A stretch of DNA of 64,000 nucleotides from Neoroseomonas terrae. GTDB taxonomy: Bacteria > Pseudomonadota > Alphaproteobacteria > Acetobacterales > Acetobacteraceae. The notes beneath the pieces were generated by a model that was not told the origin of the DNA, did no database searches, and saw only the letters and a list, made by a program, of their open reading frames with translations. How positions within the stretch are numbered: the first letter of the stretch is position 1; every line of letters begins with the position of its first letter. A program made the translations under genes and the position numbers. The DNA is taken from the NCBI RefSeq assembly GCF_018129025.1, contig NZ_JAAEDI010000003.1:1-64000 (forward strand). Reading direction: 5' to 3'. Positions 34,735-43,743 of the stretch are shown one piece after another.

Positions 34735-35126
34735 CGCGCCAAGGCGACGCCGGCCGCAGCCGCCGCCAGGCCGGCGGCGGCCGAACCCAAAAGATAGGCC
34801 GCGGGCAGGATCGAAGGACGGCCGCCGGCCATCTCCAAGGCATCAAGCTGCATCGTACTGAAGGTGGTGTAGCCGCCGATGATCCCTGTGAGGACGAAGG
34901 AGGCGACGAAACTCCCGTACCGCTCTTCCCAGCCCATCGCCAGCAGCGCCGAGATATAGGCGATGACGAAGGCGCCCGTGACGTTGATGACCAGCGTCGC
35001 CGCCCAAGACGGCAGGCTGAAGCGCCGCCCGACGAGCTTGCCCGCCTGCCATCGCAACAGTGACCCGAGGCCGCCGCCCAGCCCGACCCAGAGGAAATCA
35101 ATCCCGCGCATGATACCTGCCGCCAT
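34728..35126 (-). CDS. crcB: Fluoride channel CrcB/Fluc, first copy
   Basis: A 132-residue four-helix membrane protein. It has LWVGLGGGLGSLLRWQAGKL at the N-terminus (Arg typical of Fluc), TLVINVTGAFVIAYISALLA with the conserved Asn, and GIIGGYTTFSTMQLDAL, the pore motif. It overlaps the second copy by seven bases. Two starts are possible, ATG 35126 or ATG 35111. Between it and ureC lies a hairpin at 35131-35166. I looked for a fluoride riboswitch in this gap and did not find its conserved core. In this position the channel may keep fluoride away from the urease nickel centre (inference). Confidence 0.9.
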   Translation of the reverse strand: MAAGIMRGIDFLWVGLGGGLGSLLRWQAGKLVGRRFSLPSWAATLVINVTGAFVIAYISALLAMGWEERYGSFVASFVLTGIIGGYTTFSTMQLDALEMAGGRPSILPAAYLLGSAAAGLAAAAAGVALARW

Positions 35127-35130
35127 CTGG

Positions 35131-35166
35131 CATCGCCGTGGAGGGTAAGTGCCCCCCCCGGCGATG
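35131..35166 (-). promoter_or_regulatory. Hairpin between ureC and crcB
   Basis: CATCGCCG (35131-35138) and CGGCGATG (35159-35166) form a perfect 8-base stem; inside it, GGAGGG can pair with the run of eight C, extending the stem. It sits within the 46-base gap between the ureC stop and the first crcB start. It could attenuate transcription or stabilise the ureABC part of the mRNA. Confidence 0.55.
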
Positions 35167-35172
35167 TTTGCG

Positions 35173-36891
35173 TCAGCTGAAGAAGTAGAGCTGATTCAAC
35201 GGAATACTCTTCGCCGGCTCGATCGTGGCGTGCTTGCCATCGACCGTCACCGCGAAAGTCTCCGGATTTACCTCGATGGTCGGCATGGCGTCGTTGCGGA
35301 CCATCGAGCTCTTGGTGATGGTGCGCGTACCATAGACCGGCATCACCTTGGACTTCAGCTCATAGCGATCGACGATGCCGTCCTCGACGGCCGCCAGCGA
35401 GGTGAAGGTCACGCGTGTCTTGGTCAACGCGGAGCCAAAGGCGCCGAACATCGGCCGGTACATCACCGGCTGCGGCGTCGGCAGGGAGGCGTTCGGGTCG
35501 CCCATCAGCGCCCAGGAGATCATGCCGCCCTTGATCACCAGCTTCGGCTTAACGCCGAAGAAGGCCGGTTCCCACAGCACCAGATCGGCCATCTTGCCGA
35601 CCTCGACCGAGCCGATGACGTGGCCGACCCCCTGCGCGATGGCCGGGTTGATGGTCACCTTCGCGACGAAGCGCAGCACGCGCTGGTTGTCATTGCCGGA
35701 GGTGTCTCCGGCATAGGCGCCGACCCGCTGCTTCATCAGGTCGGCGGTCTGGATGGTGCGCACCCAGTTCTCGCCCACCCGGCCCATCGCCTGGCTGTCG
35801 CTCGACATGATGGAGATGGCGCCGAGGTCGTGCAGCACATTCTCCGCGGCGATGGTCTCGGCACGCACGCGGCTTTCGGCGAAGGCCACGTCGGTCGGGA
35901 TCTTCGGGCTGAGATGATGGCAGATCATCGTCATGTCGAACAACTCGGCCTGGGAATTGATCCCGTAGGGCAGGGTCGGGTTGGTCGAACTCGGGATGAC
36001 GTTGGACAGGGCGGCGACGCGGATGATGTCCGGCGCGTGCCCGCCGCCCGCACCTTCCGTGTGGTAGGTGTGGATGGTTCGGCCTTCGAAGGCGGCGATC
36101 GTGTTCTCGACGAAGCCGGCCTCGTTCAGCGTATCGGTGTGGATGCAGACCTGCACGTCCATCGCATCCGCGACGGTCAGCGAACTGCGAATTGCCGCCG
36201 GCGTGCTGCCCCAATCCTCATGGATCTTGAGGCCCATCGCCCCGGCGCAGATCTGTTCCTCGATCGGCACCGTGCCGGTGCTATTGCCCTTGCCGAGCAC
36301 GCCGGCATTGACCGGCCAGCCATCGAAGGCCCGGAGCATCATCTCGATGTTCCAGGTGCCGGAGGTGATGGTGGTGCCGTTGGTGCCGTCCGTCGGGCCG
36401 ACGCCGCCGCCGAACAGGGTTGTCACGCCGTTGCTCAGCGCGGCCTCGGCCTGCTGAGGGGCGATGAAATGGACGTGGGCGTCGATGCCGCCGGCGGTCA
36501 GGATCAGATGCGCGCCCGAGATCGCGTCGGTCGCGGGACCGATCGCGAGGCCGGGCGTCACGCCATTCATCAGCGACGGGTTGCCCGCCTTGCCGATGCC
36601 GCAGATCAGGCCGTTCTTGATGCCGACATCGGCCTTGATGATGCCGAGCACCGCATCGACGATGGTGACGTTGGTGATGACGAGGTCCGGCGCGCCGGCC
36701 GCGCTGGTCAGTTCACTGTCATAGCCCATGCCGTCGCGCAGGCTCTTGCCGCCGCCATAGACGGCTTCCTCGCCGTAGACGCGCAGGTCCTTCTCGATCT
36801 CGATGTAGAGACCGGAATCCGCGAGGCGGATCTTGTCGCCCGTCGTCGGTCCGTAGAGATCCGCATATTGCCGCCGCGAGATCGTCGCCAT
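35173..36891 (-). CDS. ureC: Urease alpha subunit UreC
   Basis: The 572-residue catalytic subunit, hydrolysing urea to ammonia and carbamate. Opening: [21 protein letters not shown]. The nickel ligands are present: HxH in [12 protein letters not shown], the carbamylated Lys in [11 protein letters not shown] (about residue 220), and His in [11 protein letters not shown] and [15 protein letters not shown]. The mobile-flap Cys and His lie in [20 protein letters not shown] (about residue 322). [12 protein letters not shown] follows. Length matches the family (567-573). It starts 24 bases after ureB. A long uninterrupted antisense frame covers it and is only a shadow. Confidence 0.98.
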   Translation of the reverse strand: MATISRRQYADLYGPTTGDKIRLADSGLYIEIEKDLRVYGEEAVYGGGKSLRDGMGYDSELTSAAGAPDLVITNVTIVDAVLGIIKADVGIKNGLICGIGKAGNPSLMNGVTPGLAIGPATDAISGAHLILTAGGIDAHVHFIAPQQAEAALSNGVTTLFGGGVGPTDGTNGTTITSGTWNIEMMLRAFDGWPVNAGVLGKGNSTGTVPIEEQICAGAMGLKIHEDWGSTPAAIRSSLTVADAMDVQVCIHTDTLNEAGFVENTIAAFEGRTIHTYHTEGAGGGHAPDIIRVAALSNVIPSSTNPTLPYGINSQAELFDMTMICHHLSPKIPTDVAFAESRVRAETIAAENVLHDLGAISIMSSDSQAMGRVGENWVRTIQTADLMKQRVGAYAGDTSGNDNQRVLRFVAKVTINPAIAQGVGHVIGSVEVGKMADLVLWEPAFFGVKPKLVIKGGMISWALMGDPNASLPTPQPVMYRPMFGAFGSALTKTRVTFTSLAAVEDGIVDRYELKSKVMPVYGTRTITKSSMVRNDAMPTIEVNPETFAVTVDGKHATIEPAKSIPLNQLYFFS

Positions 36892-36915
36892 GTCAGGATT
36901 CCCGTTCTCTCAGCG

Positions 36916-37326
36916 TCAGGACTTGGACTTGAAGCCGTAGCGGGCGGCCCGCTCCATGGCATCCACCAGGCGGGGGCGATAGCTGTCATAGGCTTCCTCG
37001 CCGACCCAACCATCCACCAGGTTGTTGAAGCCGATGACGCGCTGCTTGCCCTGATAGGGCACCAGCGTGACCTCCTTCTCATCGCCGGGCTCGAAGCGGA
37101 TCGCGGTCGAGGCGGGGATGTCGAGGCGCTTGCCGAAGCTCTTCTCGCGATCGAATTCGAGAAAGGAATTGACCTCGAAGAAGTGGTAGTGCGATCCGAC
37201 CTGGATCGGCCGGTCGCCCGTATTGCGGACCTTCAGCGTCGTGGTCGGGTAGCCCGCATTGATCTCGATGTCACCGGCGGCGAGCACCAGCCCACCGACC
37301 GGCGCGGTCTTCGCTTCGTCAGCCAT
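36916..37326 (-). CDS. ureB: Urease beta subunit UreB
   Basis: A 136-residue structural subunit of the urease trimer. It shows [60 protein letters not shown] and [19 protein letters not shown], which is nearly the whole UreB consensus. The C-terminal 30 residues ([20 protein letters not shown]) are a modest extension. ureA lies 18 bases upstream. The subunit has no catalytic residues; it supports UreC near the active-site flap. Confidence 0.97.
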   Translation of the reverse strand: MADEAKTAPVGGLVLAAGDIEINAGYPTTTLKVRNTGDRPIQVGSHYHFFEVNSFLEFDREKSFGKRLDIPASTAIRFEPGDEKEVTLVPYQGKQRVIGFNNLVDGWVGEEAYDSYRPRLVDAMERAARYGFKSKS

Positions 37327-37344
37327 GGCCCAGTTCCTCGCGCG

Positions 37345-37647
37345 TCAGGTGATGGGGTTGTGGACAGTGACGAGGCGGCTGCCGTCGGTGAAGACCGCCT
37401 CGACCTGCACATAGGGGATCATCTCGACCACCCCTTCCATCACGTCGTCCCGCGTGATGACCTTCGCGGCCTCGGACATGACTTGCTCGACCGTCTTGCC
37501 GGCACGCGCGCCGTCCAGCGCGGCGACGGTGATCAGGGAAACGGTTTCCGGATGGTTCAACTTCAGCCCCTGATCCTTACGCTTCTGCGCGATCTGGGCC
37601 AGCATATAGATCAACAGCTTGTCGATTTCCCGGGGGGTGAAGTGCAC
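37345..37647 (-). CDS. ureA: Urease gamma subunit UreA
   Basis: The 100-residue gamma subunit, first gene of the urease operon. After a GTG start it runs [20 protein letters not shown], then [27 protein letters not shown] and ends [11 protein letters not shown]. The frame starts upstream at a TTG, but GAGGAGG seven bases before GTG 37647 and the exact 100-residue length fix the start. No convincing sigma-54 promoter was found upstream although ureases are often under nitrogen control. Confidence 0.96.
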   Translation of the reverse strand: MHFTPREIDKLLIYMLAQIAQKRKDQGLKLNHPETVSLITVAALDGARAGKTVEQVMSEAAKVITRDDVMEGVVEMIPYVQVEAVFTDGSRLVTVHNPIT

Positions 37648-38292
37648 GCGCGACCTCCTCAAGCAAGCTGCGGCTCAACCACAAGTGCTACACGATTTCG
37701 AAGCATGCGCCAGACTGAAAGTGGCCAAACTGACCAGCGACGGCGCGTGGCCGCGTATCGTAACAACTGCTCGCCATCCGTCGAACCGGTCGAGGCGAAA
37801 TCATCCTGCCGGTCATCGCGACCGCCGCAGGCGTTGGGCGCTGAGCACTGCTGGCGATCCAGGACGGCGCCCACCCCGCGCGACACATTGGGAATTCGTC
37901 AGACTAAATTGAGGAAGGGCGACCGCACTGCCTCGCTGCGTACTCGCTCGTTCACCAGGATTGCTGCACTACCAACCTTCGCCGATACTCGCTTTTTCGG
38001 GAAAGTCGGAGGCTTCGAATAAGCACGTGGAGCTCTCGTCCCGACGGACCCGCCGGCAACCGCCCGAACGACAGCTTGGCGCCGTAGTTCACCGAAATCG
38101 ACCAGCGATCTGGCGGAAGAGCCCGGTCATCCGCGCGATGGCATCTTCATGAACACCGCTGCTACGTGGATACGAGCCAACCGCCTGAGTCGTCTTGCCT
38201 CCCGGCGGTGATAATCGGCCTCAAGGGTCTCGTCACATCGCGGCGTGGTTGCTGTGCCGGTGGCAAGGCCACTATCCGTGCGACCGATCGCG
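37648..38292. other. 645-base intergenic region upstream of the urease operon
   Basis: This must contain the urease promoter near its left end. No supportable gene is seen. On the minus strand around 38147-38260, a frame with CDETLEADY and RIHVAAVFMKM vaguely resembles the end of an IS5-type transposase (typically YDKT then VHLAAVAIWL), so it may be insertion-sequence debris, but the match is too weak to call. Confidence 0.4.
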
Positions 38293-39204
38293 TCAGGTCG
38301 CGGATGGATAGGGGCATGATTGCCAGGGATTGACGCCATCTCGGAGCCAGCGAAGCGTGGAACGCCAGAACGTCGCTTCGTGGCGCGCATGGAAGAGGTC
38401 GAAGTGACCTATTGCTGTCACGCCGAGATCCCTTGGGCGAAGGACGGCTCGCATCTTCGGTGCGTTACAATAATAGGCTAGGCCCCGTTCAACAGCCGCG
38501 GGCGTCGCGAATTCATCGTCCTCGGCCGCTACGGCCAGGATTGGTGCTGTCACGCTGGCGAAGCGATCGAGGACAGTTCGCTGATCGGTGCTGGCGTAGC
38601 GCTCCTCGAACCTGGAGCGTCGAAAGCTCCATTCCATCGCGACGCCACTTGGCAAATCTTCCAGCCATCCAAGACGCCGACCTGGGAAGTAGCCCCACGC
38701 GGCTGTCACCACGGGCATTACGACATGCCACTTGGCCAGTAGCGTCAGCCGCCGACGCGCCTCATAGTCGCGCCAGTACGCGTACTGAGCGCCGACCGAC
38801 AGGATCCGCGTGATTGCCGAAGCCATCTGCGCATAGCCTGGCAGGAAGCCGCCGATACTGTGACCAACCACGAGCAGTGGTAGATCGGGCCACTTCGCGC
38901 GAGCGAAGCGAAGCATGGCATCGAAGTCGAGCATGCCCCAATCACGCCATCTGTAGCCGCAGCCTCGCAAGCGGGGCGGACGCGAGTCGCCAATTCCCCG
39001 ATAGTCGTAGGTAGGGACGACGAAGCCGTGGCCGGCGAGAAAGCGGGCGTAGCGGTGATAGTAGCGAGCCAGGACGCCGGTCGCAGGGTTGATGACAACG
39101 CAGCCCCGTGGCCGTTTCGTCGTGTACCAAACATGCCCGTTGATCTTCAGCCTATCGGCACATTCGATAGCGACTGCCAGCTTCTCACTCATCTCGGCCG
39201 GCAT
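38293..39204 (-). CDS. Alpha/beta hydrolase
   Basis: A 303-residue soluble hydrolase. The nucleophile elbow is VVGHSIGGFLPGYA (Ser in GHSIG, about residue 115), the oxyanion region YDYRGIGDSR, the acid probably in AVAAEDDEFATPAAV, and the His in AIGHFDLFHARHE. The strand ADRLKINGHVWYTTKRPRGCVVINPATG opens the fold. It looks like a serine aminopeptidase/lysophospholipase-type esterase with unknown substrate; no signal peptide. Two nearby starts (39204 or 39192) are possible. It lies 54 bases after the SDR gene and is probably co-transcribed. Confidence 0.8.
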   Translation of the reverse strand: MPAEMSEKLAVAIECADRLKINGHVWYTTKRPRGCVVINPATGVLARYYHRYARFLAGHGFVVPTYDYRGIGDSRPPRLRGCGYRWRDWGMLDFDAMLRFARAKWPDLPLLVVGHSIGGFLPGYAQMASAITRILSVGAQYAYWRDYEARRRLTLLAKWHVVMPVVTAAWGYFPGRRLGWLEDLPSGVAMEWSFRRSRFEERYASTDQRTVLDRFASVTAPILAVAAEDDEFATPAAVERGLAYYCNAPKMRAVLRPRDLGVTAIGHFDLFHARHEATFWRSTLRWLRDGVNPWQSCPYPSAT

Positions 39205-39258
39205 TCCGGAACTGGGGGATCATGCGGGAACTACCGAGGGCCAGAAGTCGGATGCATT

Positions 39259-40023
39259 CTAGAGACCGCCGGTCACGCGCAGGACTGCGCCGGTAACGTA
39301 GCTGGATGCCGGCGAGATCAGCCAGGCGACCGCATTGGCGATCTCCTCAGGTCGTCCCACCCGCCCCATTGGTACGCGCTGCGCCACCCGTTGGGGGCGG
39401 TCAGGATCGCCGGCCATGGCATGAATGCCGGTAGCTATGGTGCCAGGCGCAACGGCATTGATCCGAATGCCCTCCTTCGCCACCTCCCGCGCGAGGCCGA
39501 TTGTAAAGGCCTCGATGGCAGCCTTCGTAGCTGCGTAGTGAACGTACTCGCCCGGACTGCCGGTCTGCGCCGCTACGGAGGAGATGTTGACAATGCTGCG
39601 CCCGGACCCGGGCGTCGCCGCGAAGTGGAGCAATGCTGCTTTCGCGCATCCCATCGTGCCGAGCATGTTGACCTCGGCGACGCGCCGGACCCAGCTCAGA
39701 TCGGCCTCGACGAAGCGCCCGAGCGGACCGGTGATTCCGGCATTGTTGACCAGGGCGTGGATCGGGCCGAAGCGGTCTTGAACAGCGGAAAAGAACTCGT
39801 CGATCGACCGTTGATCCGCAACGTCGAGCCTGATTGCGGCCGCCGTGCCGTTCCCGTCCCGGACGCCGGCCAACACCTTCGAAGTCTCCTCCTCATGCCG
39901 GCATCCGACAACAATTCGATAGCCGTCCTCAGCAAGGCGCCGCGTCACAGCCAAACCGATTCCGCGACTGCCGCCGGTGACGACAACAAGGCGAGGCGGC
40001 TGCGAGCCTCCGTCCAAGACCAT
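39259..40023 (-). CDS. Short-chain dehydrogenase/reductase
   Basis: A 254-residue classical SDR. The NAD(P) loop is VVVTGGSRGIGLAVTRRLAE, then ALVNNAGITGPLGRF, NISSVAAQTG and the catalytic YAATKAAIEAFTIGLAREVA (Tyr and Lys present). The end, PEEIANAVAWLISPASSYVT, matches FabG-like enzymes. CRHEEE after the second strand suggests NADP preference. The start is ATG 40023, with GAGGG upstream; ATG 40041 or the longer frame to 40107 are possible. Substrate unknown. Confidence 0.9.
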   Translation of the reverse strand: MVLDGGSQPPRLVVVTGGSRGIGLAVTRRLAEDGYRIVVGCRHEEETSKVLAGVRDGNGTAAAIRLDVADQRSIDEFFSAVQDRFGPIHALVNNAGITGPLGRFVEADLSWVRRVAEVNMLGTMGCAKAALLHFAATPGSGRSIVNISSVAAQTGSPGEYVHYAATKAAIEAFTIGLAREVAKEGIRINAVAPGTIATGIHAMAGDPDRPQRVAQRVPMGRVGRPEEIANAVAWLISPASSYVTGAVLRVTGGL

Positions 40024-40241
40024 GGTTCGTCTGACCCTCATTTTCGATGGGTTGAAAGGTTGAACGCCTCCAGCTCCCCGCAGATCATGGCCTGCGATGT
40101 GAGACACGGGTAAAGACCCATGGCCACATGCGCGGCTGCGATTCGTGCAGGAACCGGATGGCGCAGGCGACCGCGACCCGGCGCACGATCGGCGAATCGC
40201 ATTGGCCGATCAGGATCATGATGAACCTCGACTTCGTACCA

Positions 40242-41468
40242 TCACTCGGCCCCTTGCCTCAGCGCACCAGACCCGGCAGGCCCGGTGCGCGGCACCGCAG
40301 ATTGCATCAGCAGGACTGAGCCGAAGCACAGAAGAGCGACCGTCAGCATGCCAGGCGAGTAGCTCGCCGCGTGTTCCCTGCTCCATGCGAGCGCGAGCGG
40401 ACCGGCGGCGCGCGCGACCGCATGCGCGGCTGAGAGGACACCCGAGACTGAACCATAGATCGCCACGCTAAAGAGCTGAGCGGGCAGCGCGCCGCGCATG
40501 ATCGTCAGCACCCCATTGGCGGCGCCGAACAGAAGCAAGGCACTTCCGAGCACGGCAACGGAGTGGCCGACGGCCAGCCCCACGAAGGATATGCCGAGCA
40601 GCATCAGCGAGACCGCGGTAACTGTGCGCAGCGAAGCGCGCGACCCGACGGCAAACTCGACGATACGGCCAAGGACCTGAGCGACCCCCACCATCGATGC
40701 CAGTATGACCGCGGAGGCGCCGAGACCCTTCTCACTCAGCATTGGAACCAGATGCACGGCCACAATGCCGCTCGCGAGGCCCATCGTAGCATAAGCGACC
40801 AGGAGCAAGACGAAGGCAACGCGTGGCGGGGACTGGTCGGCACGTTGCTGTCCCCGTGCCTTCATTCGCTTTGCCGCCGGACCTGGCATGAGGAGGTGAG
40901 GCAAGGCGCAGGCGAGATTCAGCGCGGCGAGTGTGGCGCAAGCGCCGCGCCACCCTAGGCTGTCGACGAGGAAGGCGGTTGCAGGCCAGAACACTGTGCT
41001 TGCGAGCCCGCCGGCGAACGACACCACCGTCATGCCGCGTCGGGCGGAATTGGGCGCGGACGATGCAGCCACTGCGGCAAATGCTGCCTGATATAAGGCA
41101 GCGGGCATCGTTGCTCCAATGAGAATCCAGACGGCATAGAACTCCCAAATCGTCTCGACCTGCCCCGCCAGCCAAAGGCCCAGTGCGGACACCACCGAAC
41201 CAGCGGTCATAATCCACCTGGCGCCTACGCGATCGAGCAGCAAACCGATCACCATGGCGGTGCAGGCTTCTGCGAGAAGGGCGGCAGAGAAAGCGCCGAC
41301 GACAATCCCGGATCCCCACCCGGTGTCGCGAACGATCGCTGGCATCAGAAGGGAGAAGCTGTAGAAAAGCGTGCCCCACTGAACGATCTGTGTCAGTCCC
41401 AAGGTCGCCGGCACGTGCCAGGACAGGTTGCGTGCAGATGTGTCGCCACTCGGCGAGGTCGAATTCAT
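40242..41468 (-). CDS. MFS transporter
   Basis: A 408-residue twelve-helix major facilitator, similar to the oxalate/formate-antiporter and monocarboxylate group. It opens LGLTQIVQWGTLFYSFSLLMPAI and has LLLDRVGARWIMTAGSVVSALGLW as its motif A analogue. The two halves are joined by a basic loop (AAKRMKARGQQR). It is divergent from a LysR gene 152 bases away with dyads in between. Its ligand is probably a small organic acid or a drug; unknown. Confidence 0.88.
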   Translation of the reverse strand: MNSTSPSGDTSARNLSWHVPATLGLTQIVQWGTLFYSFSLLMPAIVRDTGWGSGIVVGAFSAALLAEACTAMVIGLLLDRVGARWIMTAGSVVSALGLWLAGQVETIWEFYAVWILIGATMPAALYQAAFAAVAASSAPNSARRGMTVVSFAGGLASTVFWPATAFLVDSLGWRGACATLAALNLACALPHLLMPGPAAKRMKARGQQRADQSPPRVAFVLLLVAYATMGLASGIVAVHLVPMLSEKGLGASAVILASMVGVAQVLGRIVEFAVGSRASLRTVTAVSLMLLGISFVGLAVGHSVAVLGSALLLFGAANGVLTIMRGALPAQLFSVAIYGSVSGVLSAAHAVARAAGPLALAWSREHAASYSPGMLTVALLCFGSVLLMQSAVPRTGPAGSGALRQGAE

Positions 41469-41569
41469 GGCGTTGCGATCTCAACGGACGCTTGACGCGA
41501 TTGCGATGTCATCACCAGACGAGCCACAATGACCTCCGAGTCATCTGGGCATTGTGGCGGCAGCTATCC

Positions 41570-41604
41570 GACGCAAAAAGAATATCTTTTCAATGCGTCG
41601 CATT
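41570..41604. promoter_or_regulatory. Nested dyads between MFS and LysR genes
   Basis: Three overlapping dyads sit just before the LysR start at 41621: GACGCA (41570-41575) with TGCGTC (41594-41599); inside them AAAAGA-ATA-TCTTTT (41576-41590); and to the right AATGCG-T-CGCATT (41592-41604). They are AT-rich in a GC-rich region and are a good candidate LysR operator/promoter set. Confidence 0.55.
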
Positions 41605-41620
41605 CGAATAAGTTTTGCCT

Positions 41621-42565
41621 ATGAGTCTGCCTGCACTCACGCTGCGTCAGCTGCGAACCTTCCTGACCGTTGTCGAGATGGGAAGCGTCTCCGCCACCGC
41701 TCGAGCGCTCGGCCTGACACAGCCTGCCGCCAGCCAGCAGCTCAGGGAGATGGAACGTCGTCTTGGTGTTCGGCTTCTGGAGCGTGCCGCGGGCCGTTCC
41801 ATTCCGACGGCAGCGGGTGCCGCCCTGGTCCCCGCCGCCAAGCGTGCACTCGCTGCGGCTTCGGACGCGGAGGAAGTGGTGGCTGCGCATCGCGAGGGCG
41901 CAACCGGCCGCATTCGGCTCGGGACCGGTGCGACGGCGTGCATCCATCTTCTGCCACCAGCATTGGCGGGATTGCGTCGCCGCGTCCCCGGCGTCGAAGT
42001 GATCGTGGAGACGGGCAACACACCGGAGATCGTACAACGCGTAGACGAAGGTCTTCTCGACATCGCCGTGGTCACCTTGCCGGTTCCCCGACGCAGAAGC
42101 CTTCAGTTTACGCCCTTGGTCACAGAACGCTTCCTCGCTCTGATTCCGGATGCGCTCGCGCAGGCCCGCGGTCCTGTAAGCCCGGCGTCGCTCAGCCGTC
42201 TGCCTCTGATCCTCTACGAACCAGGAGGCACCATGCGGCGGCTCGTCGACGATTGGCTCGCCCGATCACGCACTGAAGTCCTGGTCGCTATGGAGCTCGA
42301 CAACATCGAGGCAATCAAATCGCTGGTCTCGATCGGGCTCGGTGCTTCCGTGCTCCCAGGATTTGCGCTCAGGGAGCAGGTGCCCGGCACCCAATGCCAG
42401 CCACTCAGGCCTGCCCTTGAACGGCAGTTGGCCATCGTCCTACGAAAGGAAAAGACACGGGACCGGGCCTTGCGGGTCCTTCTCGATGAACTCGAGAAAC
42501 TGCGATCGCCGCACGCGTCACGAGCTGCCGTCTCAACGAAGGATCGGGATGATGGACAGCACTAG
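41621..42565 (+). CDS. LysR-family transcriptional regulator
   Basis: A 314-residue LysR protein. HTH region: LTLRQLRTFLTVVEMGSVSA, ALGLTQPAASQQLREMERRLG, LLERAAGRSIPTAAG. The effector domain has RIRLGTGATACIHLLPPALA and ends with ALRVLLDELEKL. The frame also includes a TTG six bases upstream, but ATG 41621 gives the usual start. Its last 33 bases overlap the end of the convergent LysE gene. It probably regulates the divergent MFS gene and may act on the LysE exporter too. Confidence 0.92.
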   Translation: MSLPALTLRQLRTFLTVVEMGSVSATARALGLTQPAASQQLREMERRLGVRLLERAAGRSIPTAAGAALVPAAKRALAAASDAEEVVAAHREGATGRIRLGTGATACIHLLPPALAGLRRRVPGVEVIVETGNTPEIVQRVDEGLLDIAVVTLPVPRRRSLQFTPLVTERFLALIPDALAQARGPVSPASLSRLPLILYEPGGTMRRLVDDWLARSRTEVLVAMELDNIEAIKSLVSIGLGASVLPGFALREQVPGTQCQPLRPALERQLAIVLRKEKTRDRALRVLLDELEKLRSPHASRAAVSTKDRDDGQH

Positions 42566-43123
42566 CAGCACCGCCATGATCCGGTTTGCGCAACGTCGCC
42601 GCCAGGGGTTGGTCAGGGCGCGTTGCATGGCCTCGCCACCGACGGCCCAGACGGCGTTGCACGGCAGCCCGACCGCGACGACCGTCGCAATGGCGATCAT
42701 GAGGTTCTGTGCATATGGCACGGGCGGAACATAGATGGTCACAGCACCCGCTGCCGTCACCCACGCCTTGGGATTGGCCCACTGCAAGAGCGCTGCGCCG
42801 ATAAGCCCGATAGGAGGTCGCTCGGTCGGAGCAATCCGCGATGTGTCGCGTGCGAGCCCTGCGGCGAGCCATATCATATAGGCCGCGCCCCCGAATTTCA
42901 CTGCGCTGTGCAGATGCGGGTAAGCCGTATGGATGGCACCAAGGCCGAGCCCCATCAGGAGCAGCAGGAGCGTGAAGCCCGCGACGAATCCGCCTATGGC
43001 CGGGACGGCCTCCCGCAGGCCGTGGCTGAGGCCGATGCTCATGAGCATCAGGTTGGAAGGGCCCGGAGTTCCGGTCGTCACCAAGGCGTAGCCAACAAGC
43101 CCCATCCAAATCTCTAGGGACAT
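42533..43123 (-). CDS. LysE/RhtB-family exporter
   Basis: A 196-residue inner-membrane amino-acid or small-metabolite exporter with six hydrophobic segments. The family start is YALVTTGTPGPSNLMLMSIG (the TPGP motif), then GLREAVPAIGGFVAGF, LLQWANPKAWVTAAGAVTIY (NPK motif). The 3' end overlaps the convergent LysR gene by 33 bases. A DUF1127 gene ends 22 bases upstream on the same strand and may be co-transcribed. Substrate unknown. Confidence 0.9.
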   Translation of the reverse strand: MSLEIWMGLVGYALVTTGTPGPSNLMLMSIGLSHGLREAVPAIGGFVAGFTLLLLLMGLGLGAIHTAYPHLHSAVKFGGAAYMIWLAAGLARDTSRIAPTERPPIGLIGAALLQWANPKAWVTAAGAVTIYVPPVPYAQNLMIAIATVVAVGLPCNAVWAVGGEAMQRALTNPWRRRCANRIMAVLLVLSIIPILR

Positions 43124-43145
43124 GGCATGATTCCGATATCAGGCG

Positions 43146-43400
43146 TTATCCACGCCAAAAGGGTTTGCGCGCTTCGTGAAATGCGTCGTACCGGGTGATG
43201 CCCATGTCCTTGAGGGCAGCGTCTGGCAGCGATTCCAGCTCGCGCCGCTCGGTCCAGCGGCACAGCCATCGGTGCAGCAACTGGCGAAGCGTCATGCGGC
43301 CATCGGCGCTTTCCTGCGACTTGGCGCCGTCTGCGATCATGCAGAGGCCCGCGGGGCTGGCGCGCATCGGATTGCAGCAGGACCAATGTTCCTGCGTCAT
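43146..43400 (-). CDS. DUF1127 (YjiS-like) small protein
   Basis: An 84-residue protein. The C-terminal 45 residues form the DUF1127 domain: RWTERRELESLPDAALKDMG, then ITRYDAFHEARKPFWRG, an almost perfect match to the family ending. The N-terminal part has HWSCCNPMR and is variable. GGAGAG on this strand supports the ATG at 43400; upstream in-frame ATGs at 43412 and 43415 are less likely. DUF1127 proteins are small Arg-rich proteins, some binding RNA and affecting phosphate and carbon metabolism in alphaproteobacteria; no specific role can be given here. Confidence 0.85.
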   Translation of the reverse strand: MTQEHWSCCNPMRASPAGLCMIADGAKSQESADGRMTLRQLLHRWLCRWTERRELESLPDAALKDMGITRYDAFHEARKPFWRG

Positions 43401-43743
43401 GTCACTCTCCATCATGTCGGGGCAGTCGTTGACGCCGTGCGCGCTACGCGTCGTGTGGCGCGCCGTCTGTACGCGCGTATGGCCAGAACGCATTGGGGGC
43501 CGAGATCATGCGTGGGGTAGTGAACTTCGTCTCAGACGTTCTCGCACTAACCTGGCAATGGAGGCACGCTTGTCGCAGCCGTCATCCAGGAGATGGGCGC
43601 AGTCGCTCCCGCGAAAAGCGGTTACGCACCTCGGCATCGATTCAGCCCCTTGTCGCTCGCAAGGGTCGATCCGCTCGCTCGCTCGCTCAAGTAAGAATTT
43701 CGACTGCGCCGCATAAGTTGGTGTTTTAGTGTATTCGCAGCGA
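43401..43743. other. Intergenic region with a GCTC tetranucleotide repeat
   Basis: No gene is supported here. Four perfect GCTC copies lie at 43673-43688. The stretch borders the transposase relic on the right and carries an AT-richer patch (about 43690-43735). Confidence 0.4.
43673..43688. repeat. (GCTC)4 tetranucleotide repeat
   Basis: Four perfect copies of GCTC in the non-coding stretch beside the IS630 relic. Too short to be sure it varies, but the only simple repeat of its kind noted. Confidence 0.5.

Noticed and set aside
35127..35172. Fluoride riboswitch before crcB
   Set aside because: The gap is only 46 bases and does not contain the riboswitch core; only a simple hairpin is present.
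37648..37720. Sigma-54 promoter upstream of ureA
   Set aside because: A GG-N10-GC pattern exists but the -12 side is CAGC instead of TTGC and the TTGC present is four bases too far away.
35149..38022. A 957-codon uninterrupted frame on the plus strand opposite ureABC
   Set aside because: It is the shadow of strongly biased GC-rich codons in ureA, ureB and ureC, resembles no protein and lacks a ribosome site.
38127..38390. IS5-type transposase end upstream of the hydrolase
   Set aside because: CDETL and RIHVAAVFMKM resemble the family only loosely and the spacing between them is wrong, so I left it as a possibility in the intergenic note.
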